DNA from: Rhodococcus oxybenzonivorans
GTDB taxonomy: Bacteria; Actinomycetota; Actinomycetes; Mycobacteriales; Mycobacteriaceae
Length of the DNA stretch: 64,000 bases
Assembly: GCF_003130705.1 (NCBI RefSeq)
Contig: NZ_CP021354.1
Location: 4,836,001-4,900,000 of the forward strand
Reading direction: 5' to 3'
Numbering within the stretch: the stretch's first letter is position 1; every line of letters starts with the position of its first letter. The notes beneath the pieces are model-generated. The model worked only from the letters and a program-made list of their open reading frames with translations, was not told the origin of the DNA and ran no database searches. Below are positions 1 to 8,134 of this stretch, in pieces. Position numbers and translations under genes: made by a program.

Positions 1-1078
1 GTTCGTGGAGGTGCCACGGGACTGTGGCGGAGCGGACATCCTTGTTCGCGGTGTCACCGGAGAGGAAACCGCGGAAGGCGAACTGTTCCTCGTCCAAGGC
101 TTCGCGCATCGATCGAATCGGTGCTACGGCAAGGCCGCGCTCACGGCCCATGACCATCAACTCGTCGATCGTCTGTGCCCGGATCCACGGCTCGAGGTAC
201 GAGTCTGCCTCGTCGGCATGCGCTCTGGCCACCACCCGCGGATCGGTGAACTTCTCGTCGCGGCTCCAGGCGGGGCTCCCCATCGCCTCGAGCAGAGCAC
301 CCCACTCGCGCTGGTTTCGGCACATGAGCACCACATGACCGTCTTTGCATGGGAAGATGCTCGCCGGGTACACCCCCGCCGAGCCGGGAGGCCGTGCACC
401 GTCGCGGGTCCAGGGGCGCTCGTAGGGCAGGAAATTCGCGGTGATCATTCCGACGTAGTACGCAAGCACGTCACGGCCGGCAACCTCGACGCTACGCAGG
501 TCGCGATTGGCCGGATCGGCGAGGAGCGCCGCGAGCCCGGCAGCAGCTGCGTACAGTGCGGCCTGGAAGTCCGCAAGGTCGAATGGCAGTGTCAGCGGCG
601 GCTTGTCGGCATCGCCGATCGACCAGCTCACCGCAGACCAGGCGCCGGTGGTGAGACTGTCACTCGGGATCGGATGCCCGTCGACGATCGCACCATCGAC
701 ACGGACCACGATGGGCGGCGAGGCCATGTCACCGGCCGCGGCAATACATGCCGACGCCCACTCACACCACGCCGAGTCGGCCGAGTCGGTCTCCACGACG
801 AGGAGGTCCGCCGCGGCGACGACGTGCGCAGGGTCGGGCAGCCCGGCGGTGTCGTGCACCTGCTTGCCCTGGTGGAACCATCTCTCGGTGACGTCCGCTG
901 TCTCGCCGACAGCGGCAATGTCGAGGCGGGGTCCATAGCGGGTAACCGCGGCACCGAGGACGGAGAAGAGCCGTCCCGCGTAAGCGCCGGACGCACGGGA
1001 CGAAACCTCGACCACACGGATCCCGTCGAGCAGGGTGCCGGTCGAAAGTGAGTGAACAGCATCGCTGGGTTGAGGCAC
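1..1078 (-). CDS. Family III (CaiB/BaiF) CoA-transferase, C-terminus beyond window
   Basis: The reverse-strand frame stays open from a GTG at 1078 to the window edge (359 codons visible, no stop). An AAGGAG ribosome site at 1087-1092 lies 8 bases upstream of the GTG. The protein opens with LLDGIRVVEVSS, the usual N-terminus of CaiB/BaiF enzymes, followed by a Rossmann-like half, then KDGHVVLMCRNQREWGALLE and a helical C-terminal part typical of the family. Such enzymes move CoA between organic acids without ping-pong subunits; the substrate cannot be read from sequence. A strong hairpin separates it from the transporter gene upstream on the same strand. Family call is firm; specificity unknown. 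Confidence 0.85.
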   Translation of the reverse strand, partial: MPQPSDAVHSLSTGTLLDGIRVVEVSSRASGAYAGRLFSVLGAAVTRYGPRLDIAAVGETADVTERWFHQGKQVHDTAGLPDPAHVVAAADLLVVETDSADSAWCEWASACIAAAGDMASPPIVVRVDGAIVDGHPIPSDSLTTGAWSAVSWSIGDADKPPLTLPFDLADFQAALYAAAAGLAALLADPANRDLRSVEVAGRDVLAYYVGMITANFLPYERPWTRDGARPPGSAGVYPASIFPCKDGHVVLMCRNQREWGALLEAMGSPAWSRDEKFTDPRVVARAHADEADSYLEPWIRAQTIDELMVMGRERGLAVAPIRSMREALDEEQFAFRGFLSGDTANKDVRSATVPWHLHE

Positions 1079-1175
1079 GGTGCAATCTCCTTAACAGTCG
1101 CAGGAGAGTATTCCATATTGCATGCCAAGATGCATAGTCCCATCCACCCGCTTTGACGAGATCTAGCCCGCATAC

Positions 1176-1222
1176 AACAGCACACCACGCCCGCGTCATC
1201 GCGACGCGGACGTGGTGCTGTT
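1176..1222 (-). terminator. Two-tier hairpin between MFS gene and CoA-transferase gene
   Basis: An outer stem (1176-1189 with 1211-1222, one 2-base bulge) encloses an inner stem CCGCGTC/GACGCGG (1191-1197, 1203-1209). It lies 14 bases after the transporter stop at 1236 (reading leftward). There is no clear U-run, which is common for actinobacterial terminators. It probably ends the MFS transcript. Confidence 0.55.
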
Positions 1223-1235
1223 CGAGCGGAACAGC

Positions 1236-2723
1236 TCAGTGCGCCATCACCAATTCGCCCTCCGAAGGTTCCAGAGCTGCATTCGGCACCAGGAACGCCG
1301 CGATCACCGCACCGGCCACGAATATTCCGGCACCCCACGTGAACGTGGCCGTATAGCTGGCAACGTGGGCCTGCGCCACGGTCAGCGGGCCGGGCTGGTG
1401 CGAGGTCAGGTAGTCGGTCATCGCCGATGCGGCGACGGTAGTCAGTAGCGCCGTGCTGATCGAGCCACCCACCTGCTGGCTGGTGTTGATCAGCGCCGAG
1501 GCGACACCAGCATCCTCGTGGTGCACACCTGCGGTCGCGCCCTGGAACGCGGTGGTCATCGCACCACCGAGGCCGATACCCAGCAAGACGAGGCCAGGCA
1601 GGACGTCGGTGACGAAGCTGCTGCCCAATTCGAGCTGCGTCAGCCACACCATGCCGACTGCGGAAACCAGGAAGCTACTGCTGATGACAATTTTCGGACC
1701 GACCCTGGGCAACAGCAGCGACGGCACCGTGGTCGACGAGAGAACGATGCCCGCGACCATCGGCAGGAACGCCAGACCTCCCTCGATCGGCGAGTAGCCC
1801 AAGCTGACAATCAGATAAAAGGTCAGGAACAGGAAAATCGAAAACATTCCCATGCCCATGACGAACACCGCCAAGAACGAACCACCGCGCGTGCGGTCCA
1901 GCACCAGTCGCAGGGGCAGCAGCGGATGTGTGACCCTCGCCTCCAGCCAGACGAACACCGCGAGCAGTACGACTCCGCCGATCAGGCACCCGAGCGTGAC
2001 CGGGTCGGTCCAGCCGGATGATTCGGCGTGCGCGAATCCGTAGACGATGGCGAACAATGCGGCGCTCACCACGAGGGTGCCCGGAATGTCGAGCTTGGGC
2101 CGCTCGGTGGTGACATGCTTGGCCAGCAGCAGCACCGCACCGACCAGTGCGACGGCGGCGAATCCGACGTTCACGAACATCACCCAGCGCCAGGACGCCC
2201 ATTCGGTCAGCATCCCACCGAGCAGCAGACCGATCGCGGCGCCTGCACCGGACAACGCACTGAAAATGCCGAAGGCTTTCGCTCTTTCGGACTTTTCGGT
2301 GAAAGTCACAGTGAGCAGGGAGAGCGCGGCAGGGGCCAGCAGAGCACCGAAGACACCCTGGCCGACACGTGCCGCGACGAGGATCTCGAAGTTGCCGGCC
2401 GCGCCACCCACGACAGACGCGGCCGCAAATCCGATCAGACCGACTACGAAGGTATTACGCCGGCCGAACAGGTCACCCAGTCGGCCCCCGAGTAACAGCA
2501 GGCTGCCGAACGCCAGCGCGTAACCGGTGATGACCCACTGCCGGTCGCCGTCGCTGAAACCGAGGTCCTGCTGGGCAGCGGGCAGCGCGATGTTTACGAC
2601 AGTCGCGTCGAGCGTCACCATGAGCTGAGCCACACCCAGCACGACAAGCACCCACCAGCGCAAGGCGTGCGAGCCGCGACGGCCTGCTTTGTCTGAGGCA
2701 GGTGCCCCAATCGTGGTAGTCAT
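1236..2723 (-). CDS. MFS drug exporter, DHA2 (14-helix EmrB/QacA) family
   Basis: 495 residues with 14 predicted hydrophobic segments. The DHA2 signature LDATVVNIALP is at about residues 38-48 and motif A GGRLGDLFGRR at about 79-89, so this is a proton-driven exporter in the cytoplasmic membrane. The ATG at 2723 is preceded by an AAAGGGG-like site. The gene is divergent from a TetR regulator gene, with a 38-bp inverted repeat in the shared 100-bp promoter. That layout is typical of a pump repressed by its neighbour and induced by a toxic substrate. The substrate is not readable. Confidence 0.92.
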   Translation of the reverse strand: MTTTIGAPASDKAGRRGSHALRWWVLVVLGVAQLMVTLDATVVNIALPAAQQDLGFSDGDRQWVITGYALAFGSLLLLGGRLGDLFGRRNTFVVGLIGFAAASVVGGAAGNFEILVAARVGQGVFGALLAPAALSLLTVTFTEKSERAKAFGIFSALSGAGAAIGLLLGGMLTEWASWRWVMFVNVGFAAVALVGAVLLLAKHVTTERPKLDIPGTLVVSAALFAIVYGFAHAESSGWTDPVTLGCLIGGVVLLAVFVWLEARVTHPLLPLRLVLDRTRGGSFLAVFVMGMGMFSIFLFLTFYLIVSLGYSPIEGGLAFLPMVAGIVLSSTTVPSLLLPRVGPKIVISSSFLVSAVGMVWLTQLELGSSFVTDVLPGLVLLGIGLGGAMTTAFQGATAGVHHEDAGVASALINTSQQVGGSISTALLTTVAASAMTDYLTSHQPGPLTVAQAHVASYTATFTWGAGIFVAGAVIAAFLVPNAALEPSEGELVMAH

Positions 2724-2751
2724 GTGTCCCCTTTTTGCTGGTCGACTTGAG

Positions 2752-2789
2752 AAACCGATCTGTTTCCATCGAGGAAAACAGATCGGTTT
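2752..2789. promoter_or_regulatory. Probable TetR operator between MFS and tetR genes
   Basis: Perfect 14-bp arms AAACCGATCTGTTT (2752-2765) and AAACAGATCGGTTT (2776-2789) flank a 10-base spacer. It is the only strong palindrome in the divergent intergenic region, 28 bases from the MFS start and 34 from the tetR ATG, so a bound regulator could block both promoters. Confidence 0.75.
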
Positions 2790-2822
2790 TCAAAGTGCAA
2801 CTCGAGGGGTAGCCTGTTGCCT

Positions 2823-3431
2823 ATGACCAACGCAACAACGCCCTCGTCTGCGGCGGGTGCCGGTGCCGTCTCCTCGCGCGACCGGTTGCTCGACGCCGCA
2901 GCGAAGCTGTTCTACGAGCAGGGCGTCCACATCGGCGTCGACGCTGTGTGCCGAGCGGCCGGTGTATCCAAGCGGTCGATGTACCAGCTGTTCGACAGCA
3001 AAGATGACCTGGTCGCCGCCAGCCTGCTCGAGCGCACGGCACCGGACTATCAGGGCTCACTGTTGCCGGCCGACGACGACCGTCCGCCGCGGGCACGGAT
3101 ACTGCACGTTTTCGAACGATTCGAGGACCTGGAACGGACACACGAGTTTCGTGGATGCCCGTTCGTTGCGGCGGCCGTCCAAGTCAAGGCGCCCGAGCAT
3201 CCGGCGAGTGTGGTCGCCCGTCGGCAGAAGGACAAGCTGACCGCATTTTTCGAGCAGGAGGCCGAGCGCGGCGGTGCGAACGACCCCGCCCGGCTGGCCC
3301 GACAGCTCACTCTCGTATTGGACGGAGCCAGCGCCCGCTCCGTCGTTCAGGCAGAGCGCCTCGACTGCCTGGCTGTCGAGACCGCCGGCACACTGCTCGA
3401 CGCCGCGGGCATCGTCGATTCCCCCACCTGA
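2823..3431 (+). CDS. TetR family transcriptional regulator
   Basis: 202 residues from the ATG at 2823; a TTG at 2817 in the same frame is an alternative and has a better-placed GAGGGG site at 2803-2808. The N-terminus carries a TetR helix-turn-helix (DAVCRAAGVSKRSMYQLF, about residues 38-55). The C-terminal ligand domain contains RGCPFVAAAVQ, a stretch seen in many TetR proteins that control efflux or reductase genes. It is divergent from the DHA2 exporter, and the intervening palindrome at 2752-2789 is its likely operator. Function as local repressor is inferred from layout. Confidence 0.88.
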   Translation: MTNATTPSSAAGAGAVSSRDRLLDAAAKLFYEQGVHIGVDAVCRAAGVSKRSMYQLFDSKDDLVAASLLERTAPDYQGSLLPADDDRPPRARILHVFERFEDLERTHEFRGCPFVAAAVQVKAPEHPASVVARRQKDKLTAFFEQEAERGGANDPARLARQLTLVLDGASARSVVQAERLDCLAVETAGTLLDAAGIVDSPT

Positions 3432-3713
3432 TCAATCGTCACAGACACGAGTTCCGGGCGGGGTTGTGGCGACCGTCAGACCTCATCGGAATCATGGCGG
3501 TACCCGTCTCGAACCGCGGTGAGGGACAGGTTGTATCCCGACCGAGACCGGGCACTGCCCAGTCATGGCGTCGGCAGTCCGCCGAATGCACTGAGTAACA
3601 GTGTCCGAAGCCTGTATGCAGTCGATCTGATGGGAGGGGTCGGTCAATCCCAGACACCGTCTACCACACCTGGAGTGTCAGATAAGGTTTAGCATCAGCC
3701 CCGGCCCATCCAC

Positions 3714-4167
3714 CTACTTCACAAGGCCAAGCAGCGCGGACGCATCTCCGCGGTGCTCGCGACTGTCTCCACCCCGCGCACCCGCCTCGAGCACCGCGAC
3801 GATTTCGGAGTCGACCAAAGGTCAGCGACTCCACCCGGTATTCGTTGGGCAAGATTTCCGTGTCCACCAAGCCAGCGCGTTCGGATCGGCACCACGAATT
3901 CGAGCTCCCACCGCGGCTTCGGACTGAGCAATCGGCGGAATCGTCCGCGCCAATCTATGCACACCATTAACCACCGTGCAGACTCGGGAAATCGCGTTGC
4001 GCAGCGCAAAAGCAGTCTCGGCAACGTTGTCACTGGTGGGCGCAGTTTCGCTCGGCCGTGGGCCGTCGCCTCGCCTGCGCCCTTCCTCTAACTGCCAAAT
4101 CGACGAGGGCGTCGATCTCGTCGATGACGCGTCGTTCTGGGTTGCGGGCGGGACTATCTTCGGTCAT
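3714..4167 (-). pseudogene. Frameshifted short gene of unknown function
   Basis: Reading leftward from an ATG at 4167, a plausible protein begins MTEDSPARNPERRVIDEIDA and LVD. A one-base shift then continues WQLEEGRRRGDG through an alanine-rich helix to DPNALAW. A second shift continues VDTEILPNEYRVESLT and a third VDSEIVAVLEAGARGG to a stop at 3714. Stitched together this gives about 145 residues with coding-like composition, whereas each single frame stops early. I do not recognise the family. The case rests on the coherence of the stitched reading and is moderate at best. Confidence 0.38.
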
Positions 4168-4647
4168 GTGGGATACCTTTTAGTTATTGCTGTGCGATGA
4201 TCGCCGGTTTACGCCGGTGTGGGAATGCCCAGTGCCTTGACTCTTAATATCAACGCGGGCAACCGCACCGAGCTCGCCCGCTCGATGACCAGCGCGAGGC
4301 GATCAGAAAGACCGGTAATGTCTCCCTCCACGAACCTGGACCGGTGTCCCCCCGCCGGACCGGCCAGAACGCAGGGTCGTGTGCAAGCTCTCGACCGCAC
4401 CTCGCGCGAATGAACCGCGCGTGGAGGGGACGCATCGGCTGAGCGGCTGCTCCAGTCAGCCGCCCGAGACCTGAAGCTGAATGCGATCCACTCCCGAGCG
4501 GCCGACAGCGACGAGTGCACCACAGACGAGGACTCAACCTGATCGTCTAAGGGTCGCCGTCACTCGACGCGCTCATGGATTACCTTATGCGGCCCGGTCG
4601 GTCCCAGCCATCGCGGTACAGTCTTCCACCTGCCGGCGATGACGGCG
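4168..4647. other. Non-coding or decayed stretch
   Basis: Nothing recognisable. A leftward frame of 104 codons (4209-4523) ends in a helix-like tail, DRLALVIERASSVRLPALIL, that could be the tail of a lost gene, but there is no ribosome site and no recognisable domain. The preceding stretch 3432-3713 likewise shows no gene. Confidence 0.4.
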
Positions 4648-5225
4648 TCAGGCGTTTTTCTTCTTCTGTTTGAATGCCGTCACCGCCGACACCACCAGCG
4701 TCGAGGGATTGGCATGGTCCGGGAAGCGCGACTGCATGTGCGCGACCAGTTCGCGTGCGTTCTCCAGACCATCGACGTTGGCCACGAATTCCTGCAGGTA
4801 TTCACGCGTTTCGTCGATGCACGCGGCCGGGTCATCGAGTTCGGGGCGCTTGTGTCCGGCGACCACCGTGGTGGGGTTCAGCGAGGCGAGGTAATCGACG
4901 CCGGCGATCCAGTTGGGCCAGTCGTTCCGGTTGGTCATTGCCAGCATGGGATTGACACCGTTGTAGACGACGTCTCCGGCGATCACCGTCTGCAGGGTAG
5001 GGATATGGATGATCGCGGTGGGCGAGGTGTCGGCTTGCTCGATCTCGATGGCCCGCATTTCCGTGCCATCGACGGTGAGGACCAAGTTGTCGAGCGGTTC
5101 GGGTACCGCGGCGTTGTCGAGGGCCTGCCCGCCGAAGAAATCGCGGACGTAGGCGCGATCACTCTCGAGGTTGGTGGCGATGGATTTCGCCACGGCCGGT
5201 ACTGCGACCGCGCGGGCTTCCGGGA
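4648..5225 (-). pseudogene. Truncated metallo-beta-lactamase-fold hydrolase (N-terminus lost)
   Basis: The reverse frame from about 5225 reads FPEARAVAVPAV then a long C-terminal half of an MBL-fold protein: IIHIPTLQTVIAGDVVYNGV carries the later metal Asp, and TTVVAGHKRPELDD carries the last metal His. The N-terminal half with the HxHxDH zinc motif is absent; upstream, the frame runs into the opposite-strand TetR gene and gives a nonsense leader. About 190 residues remain of a family usually near 290-300. It should not be an active hydrolase. The break point is near 5215-5235, where the TetR gene begins to look native. Confidence 0.75.
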
Positions 5226-5797
5226 ACCTCCCACACAAGGAGCGACTGCTCCGACAGGGCATGAGCGAGTTCTATGCCCACGGTTTCAGCGGCACGACCG
5301 TCGATGCCCTACTCCATTCGACCGGCGTTCCGAAGGGATCGTTTTACCACCACTTCGGGTCCAAAGAGGCGTTCGGCCGAGCTGTACTGGAGCGATATTG
5401 TTCCTTCCAGATGGACTTGCTCGCCTCCTGGGCAGTTCGCCCCGGACTCGGCACGGTGGAGAAACTGACCGGCTATTTCGACGCAATGGCCGACGGTTTC
5501 ATCGACTCCGGGTTTCAACGGGCGTGCTTGGTCGGCAAATTCTCCACCGAAGTAGCCGCCACTTCCGAGTCCTTTCGGCACCACCTCGACGAAGACCTTC
5601 GAATCTGGCACTCCAGCCTCTGCGACATCCTCACTCGAGGCCAAGCCGACGGAGATGTCCGGGCCGATCGGAGTCCCCAGGAACTGGCCGACGCACTCCT
5701 CGCCCTGATTCAGGGCGCATTCGTGGTGGCGCTGTCGACCCGCAATGCCGAATCACTACGGTCCGTCTGCGCGACCATCCCGGTCATCCTCACCTAA
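5180..5797 (+). CDS. TetR family regulator whose 5' end was made by a rearrangement
   Basis: The native-looking TetR sequence begins at NLPHKERLLRQGMSEFYAHG (about 5226) and carries a standard helix-turn-helix VDALLHSTGVPKGSFYHHFG and a C-terminal ligand domain with CLVGKFSTEV, similar to NemR/YcdC-type repressors. The residues before it (MDFATAGTATARASG from the ATG at 5180; TTG 5171 and GTG 5174 also possible) are the antisense of the truncated MBL gene. The original start and promoter therefore appear lost. There is no convincing ribosome site. It may still be translated, but regulation by its original operator is unlikely. Confidence 0.7.
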   Translation: MDFATAGTATARASGNLPHKERLLRQGMSEFYAHGFSGTTVDALLHSTGVPKGSFYHHFGSKEAFGRAVLERYCSFQMDLLASWAVRPGLGTVEKLTGYFDAMADGFIDSGFQRACLVGKFSTEVAATSESFRHHLDEDLRIWHSSLCDILTRGQADGDVRADRSPQELADALLALIQGAFVVALSTRNAESLRSVCATIPVILT

Positions 5798-6225
5798 GCC
5801 ATCTCGATCGGCGTGTGGACGCGGCCGCCGACATCCGACCCAGTCGCGGACCCGCAAGAACCCGCACAATCAGCGGCTGGATGGCGGACACATCAGCGCA
5901 CTCGCCGCGAGTAAAACCGCCTCTCCAACCGACAGCTGCGGTCAGCCCCGGGCAGCATGCCGCTGCATGCACAGCCGAGCGTTGGAGCCATGACGCGATC
6001 CCCTCTGAACACCTGCGCCGTCAATGAAAATGGGCGGATTCAACCGCACCGCTTCACGCGCCGAGCCAGTGACGCTTCAGCTCACCATGTCCATGCGACC
6101 CTAGACACGTGGCGATTCTTTTGCATATGATCGTGCACACACAACGTGTTTAGCCGTGACTCTGGACACGCACTCGACACCCCTATCACCGGTGTGCACC
6201 GGTTGATCGAATGAGGAGCAGCTGC
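5798..6225. other. Intergenic, no gene; leader of the SDR gene
   Basis: No coding signal was seen on either strand. The right half contains the CRP-like site at 6155-6170 and an AGGAG ribosome site at 6214-6218 for the next gene. Confidence 0.5.
6155..6170. promoter_or_regulatory. CRP/GlxR-like half-palindrome upstream of SDR gene
   Basis: CGTGACTCTGGACACG has the CGTGA...CACG geometry of a 16-bp CRP/GlxR-type site, with imperfect centre. A close relative occurs at 28685-28700. Weak evidence. Confidence 0.25.
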
Positions 6226-7074
6226 ATGGGACGACTGGAGAACAAGGTCGCGTTAGTAACGGGTGCCGCTCGCGGACAAGGCCGGTCGCACGCCGTGCGA
6301 CTTGCCGAAGAGGGGGCGGATATCGTGGCGATCGACATCTGCGCGCCAGTCGCAACCGTGCCGTACGACTCTTCCACGCCCGACGATTTAGCGATCACTG
6401 TCGAATTGGTGAAGGAGACGGGGCGGCACATCATTCACCGCGAGTGCGATATCCGAGATCTGGCGGGACTCCAGCTAGTGGTCGCCGACGCAGTCGAACA
6501 ACTAGGTGGCATCGACATCGTCGTGGCGAACGCCGGAATAACGAGTTTCGCACCATCCTGGGAATTGTCCGAAGAGCAATGGCAGGAAATGGTCGACATC
6601 AACCTCACCGGCGCATGGAAGACGACGAAGGCTGCGATTCCATCGATGATCGAGCGAGGAAAGGGCGGGTCCATCATCTTGACCAGCTCGATCGCAGGAG
6701 TGATCGCCTTTCCGAACCTCTCGCACTACACGGCGGCAAAGCACGGCGTCACAGGTCTCATGCGAGCACTGGCGATCGAACTCGCACCCCACAACATTCG
6801 GGTAAATTCCGTACATCCGACGAATGTCAACACACCGATGATCAACAACTCGTCCGTCCTCGAGCTCTTCTTTCCACACCTCGACAATCCGACACAGGCA
6901 GAGGTGGAGGCAGGTTTCACTCCAATGCAAGCGTTGCGTATTCCGTGGCTCGAGCCCATCGATGTCAGCAACGCTGTGGTCCACTTCGCCTGTGACGAAT
7001 CGCGTTACGTCACGGGAACTACACACGTCATCGACGCCGGAGGGACGGCGCCCTTCAAGATCCCCAGCCTTTGA
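6226..7074 (+). CDS. Mycofactocin-type short-chain dehydrogenase
   Basis: 282 residues from the ATG at 6226 with AGGAG 8 bases upstream; an ATG at 6211 is in frame but overlaps the ribosome site. The cofactor motif TGAARGQGR is at 12-20, NAG at 102-104, and the catalytic set S154/S155-Y168-K172 is in SSIAGVIAFPNLSHYTAAKH. The GQGRSHAV variant and the insert after VAIDIC are typical of the mycofactocin-coupled carveol-dehydrogenase-like SDRs of actinobacteria, which hold NAD tightly and oxidise alcohols. Substrate unknown. It stands alone between two broken regulators. Confidence 0.85.
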   Translation: MGRLENKVALVTGAARGQGRSHAVRLAEEGADIVAIDICAPVATVPYDSSTPDDLAITVELVKETGRHIIHRECDIRDLAGLQLVVADAVEQLGGIDIVVANAGITSFAPSWELSEEQWQEMVDINLTGAWKTTKAAIPSMIERGKGGSIILTSSIAGVIAFPNLSHYTAAKHGVTGLMRALAIELAPHNIRVNSVHPTNVNTPMINNSSVLELFFPHLDNPTQAEVEAGFTPMQALRIPWLEPIDVSNAVVHFACDESRYVTGTTHVIDAGGTAPFKIPSL

Positions 7075-7114
7075 TCCGAGTTTGGCGCCGAACGGCACCT
7101 CCGGCCGAGGGTGT

Positions 7115-7330
7115 TCACTGGATCGCTCCCGTGAGTACGCAGCTTGCGAGCTGCCTGACACCGGCCAGGATCTCTGCCTCAGGAAGTTCACTCGACTACC
7201 GAACCGTCGGAAGATCGTTCCCTTTCCCACGCCGGCACTGAGCGCCACATCGTCCATCGAGACCCTCGCCCCACCGTTGTGGCGTAGCAACGGATCAGCG
7301 GCCGCAAGGATCGCCAGGCGGTCTGCAAGA
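7115..7330 (-). pseudogene. Remnant of a TetR regulator gene
   Basis: Reading leftward, DRLAILAAADPLLRHNGGAR then VSMDDVALSAGVGKGTIFRR and FGSR form a complete TetR helix-turn-helix. The frame then breaks, and after a shift reads PEAEILAGVRQLASCVLTGA and IQ to a stop at 7115, a plausible TetR C-terminus. The ligand domain in between, about 100 residues, is missing, and no ATG/GTG start with a ribosome site is present. It is divergent from the reductase gene at 7369 and from a palindrome that was probably its operator. Confidence 0.65.
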
Positions 7331-7336
7331 ACTGAA

Positions 7337-7351
7337 CGGACCGATGGTCCG
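7337..7351. promoter_or_regulatory. Palindrome upstream of the F420/NADP reductase-like gene
   Basis: CGGACC-GAT-GGTCCG, a perfect 6-bp-arm palindrome 18 bases before the ATG at 7369 and facing the decayed tetR remnant. It is a likely relic operator; without its regulator the gene may be constitutive. Confidence 0.5.
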
Positions 7352-7368
7352 ATTGATGAGAGGACAGT

Positions 7369-8085
7369 ATGTCAACGCTAGGCATCATCGGCAGTGGCAA
7401 TATCGGGTCTGCGATAGCGAGGCTTGCCGTCGCCGCAGGCATCGATGTGACTATCGCGAACTCACGGGGGCCGGAAACCCTCGCCGATTTGGTTGCGGAA
7501 CTAGGGCCGCGGGCCACGGCGGGCACGGCAAGCGAAGTAGCAGCCCTGAGCGATCACGTAGTGGTGTCCATCCCCCTCCAGAACTACCTGCAGCTCCCCG
7601 CAGAGCCACTGGCTGGGAAGGTGGTACTGGACACGATCAACTACTACCCGTATCGCGACGGCCGGATCGCCGAGCTGGACTCTGAGCAGACTACGACCAG
7701 CGAATTGGTTCAAGCCCATCTCGTCGACGCCCACGTGGTGAAAGCTTTCAATAACATTCTGGCGCACCACATTCCCGTTCTCGCCCGACCGGCTGGTGCC
7801 GACGACCGCAGCGCATTGCCGATTGCCGGTGACGACGCTCGCGCCAAGGAGATTGCGGCGTCCCTGATCGACCGGTTGGGCTTCGACGCCGTCGATGCCG
7901 GCAAGCTGGCGCAGGGTTGGCGATTCGAGCCCGAGACTCCTGCCTATACCCCGGCCTACGCAGCAGACCCGGCATCGCTCGCAGAGAACTTCCAGACCGA
8001 CCCCGGCATTGCACTCTCCGCCGATTCTCTCCGCGCCCTACTGGCCGATGCTCACCGTCCACCGGTGGCGGACCGGGAGTTCTGA
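7369..8085 (+). CDS. NADPH-dependent F420 reductase-like (NAD(P)-binding) protein
   Basis: 238 residues. The N-terminal Rossmann motif [20 protein letters not shown] is followed by IANSRGPETL, the NADP 2'-phosphate loop of the F420:NADP oxidoreductase (Fno/Npd) family. The middle carries DTINYYPYRDG and VKAFNN, also typical. These proteins transfer hydride between NADP(H) and a deazaflavin or related acceptor; many actinobacterial paralogues have no assigned acceptor. A GAGAGGACA stretch precedes the ATG. The gene is divergent from a broken tetR. Confidence 0.82.
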   Translation: MSTLGIIGSGNIGSAIARLAVAAGIDVTIANSRGPETLADLVAELGPRATAGTASEVAALSDHVVVSIPLQNYLQLPAEPLAGKVVLDTINYYPYRDGRIAELDSEQTTTSELVQAHLVDAHVVKAFNNILAHHIPVLARPAGADDRSALPIAGDDARAKEIAASLIDRLGFDAVDAGKLAQGWRFEPETPAYTPAYAADPASLAENFQTDPGIALSADSLRALLADAHRPPVADREF

Positions 8086-8099
8086 TCCCAGGGGCCTGG

Positions 8100-8128
8100 T
8101 TGACACATTGTAGGATGTGTCTCACTAT
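8100..8128 (+). promoter_or_regulatory. Promoter with embedded operator, probably leaderless P450 transcript
   Basis: TTGACA (8100-8105), 17-base spacer, CACTAT (8123-8128), then the P450 ATG seven bases later at 8135, with no ribosome site. Within the spacer and the edges lies a 7-bp inverted repeat GACACAT (8102-8108) / ATGTGTC (8115-8121), in the right place for repression by the TetR encoded downstream. Confidence 0.6.
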
Positions 8129-8134
8129 CGATAC

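Noticed and set aside
5..1051. 348-codon + frame at the left edge
   Set aside because: The CoA-transferase reading on the - strand has a ribosome site and family motifs; this frame has none.
4209..4523. 104-codon reverse frame with helix-like tail
   Set aside because: No ribosome site, no domain, and the first half looks random; at most a relic.
8111..8116. TAGGAT as -10 box for the TTGACA at 8100
   Set aside because: Spacing of 5 bases is impossible; CACTAT at 17 bases fits better.
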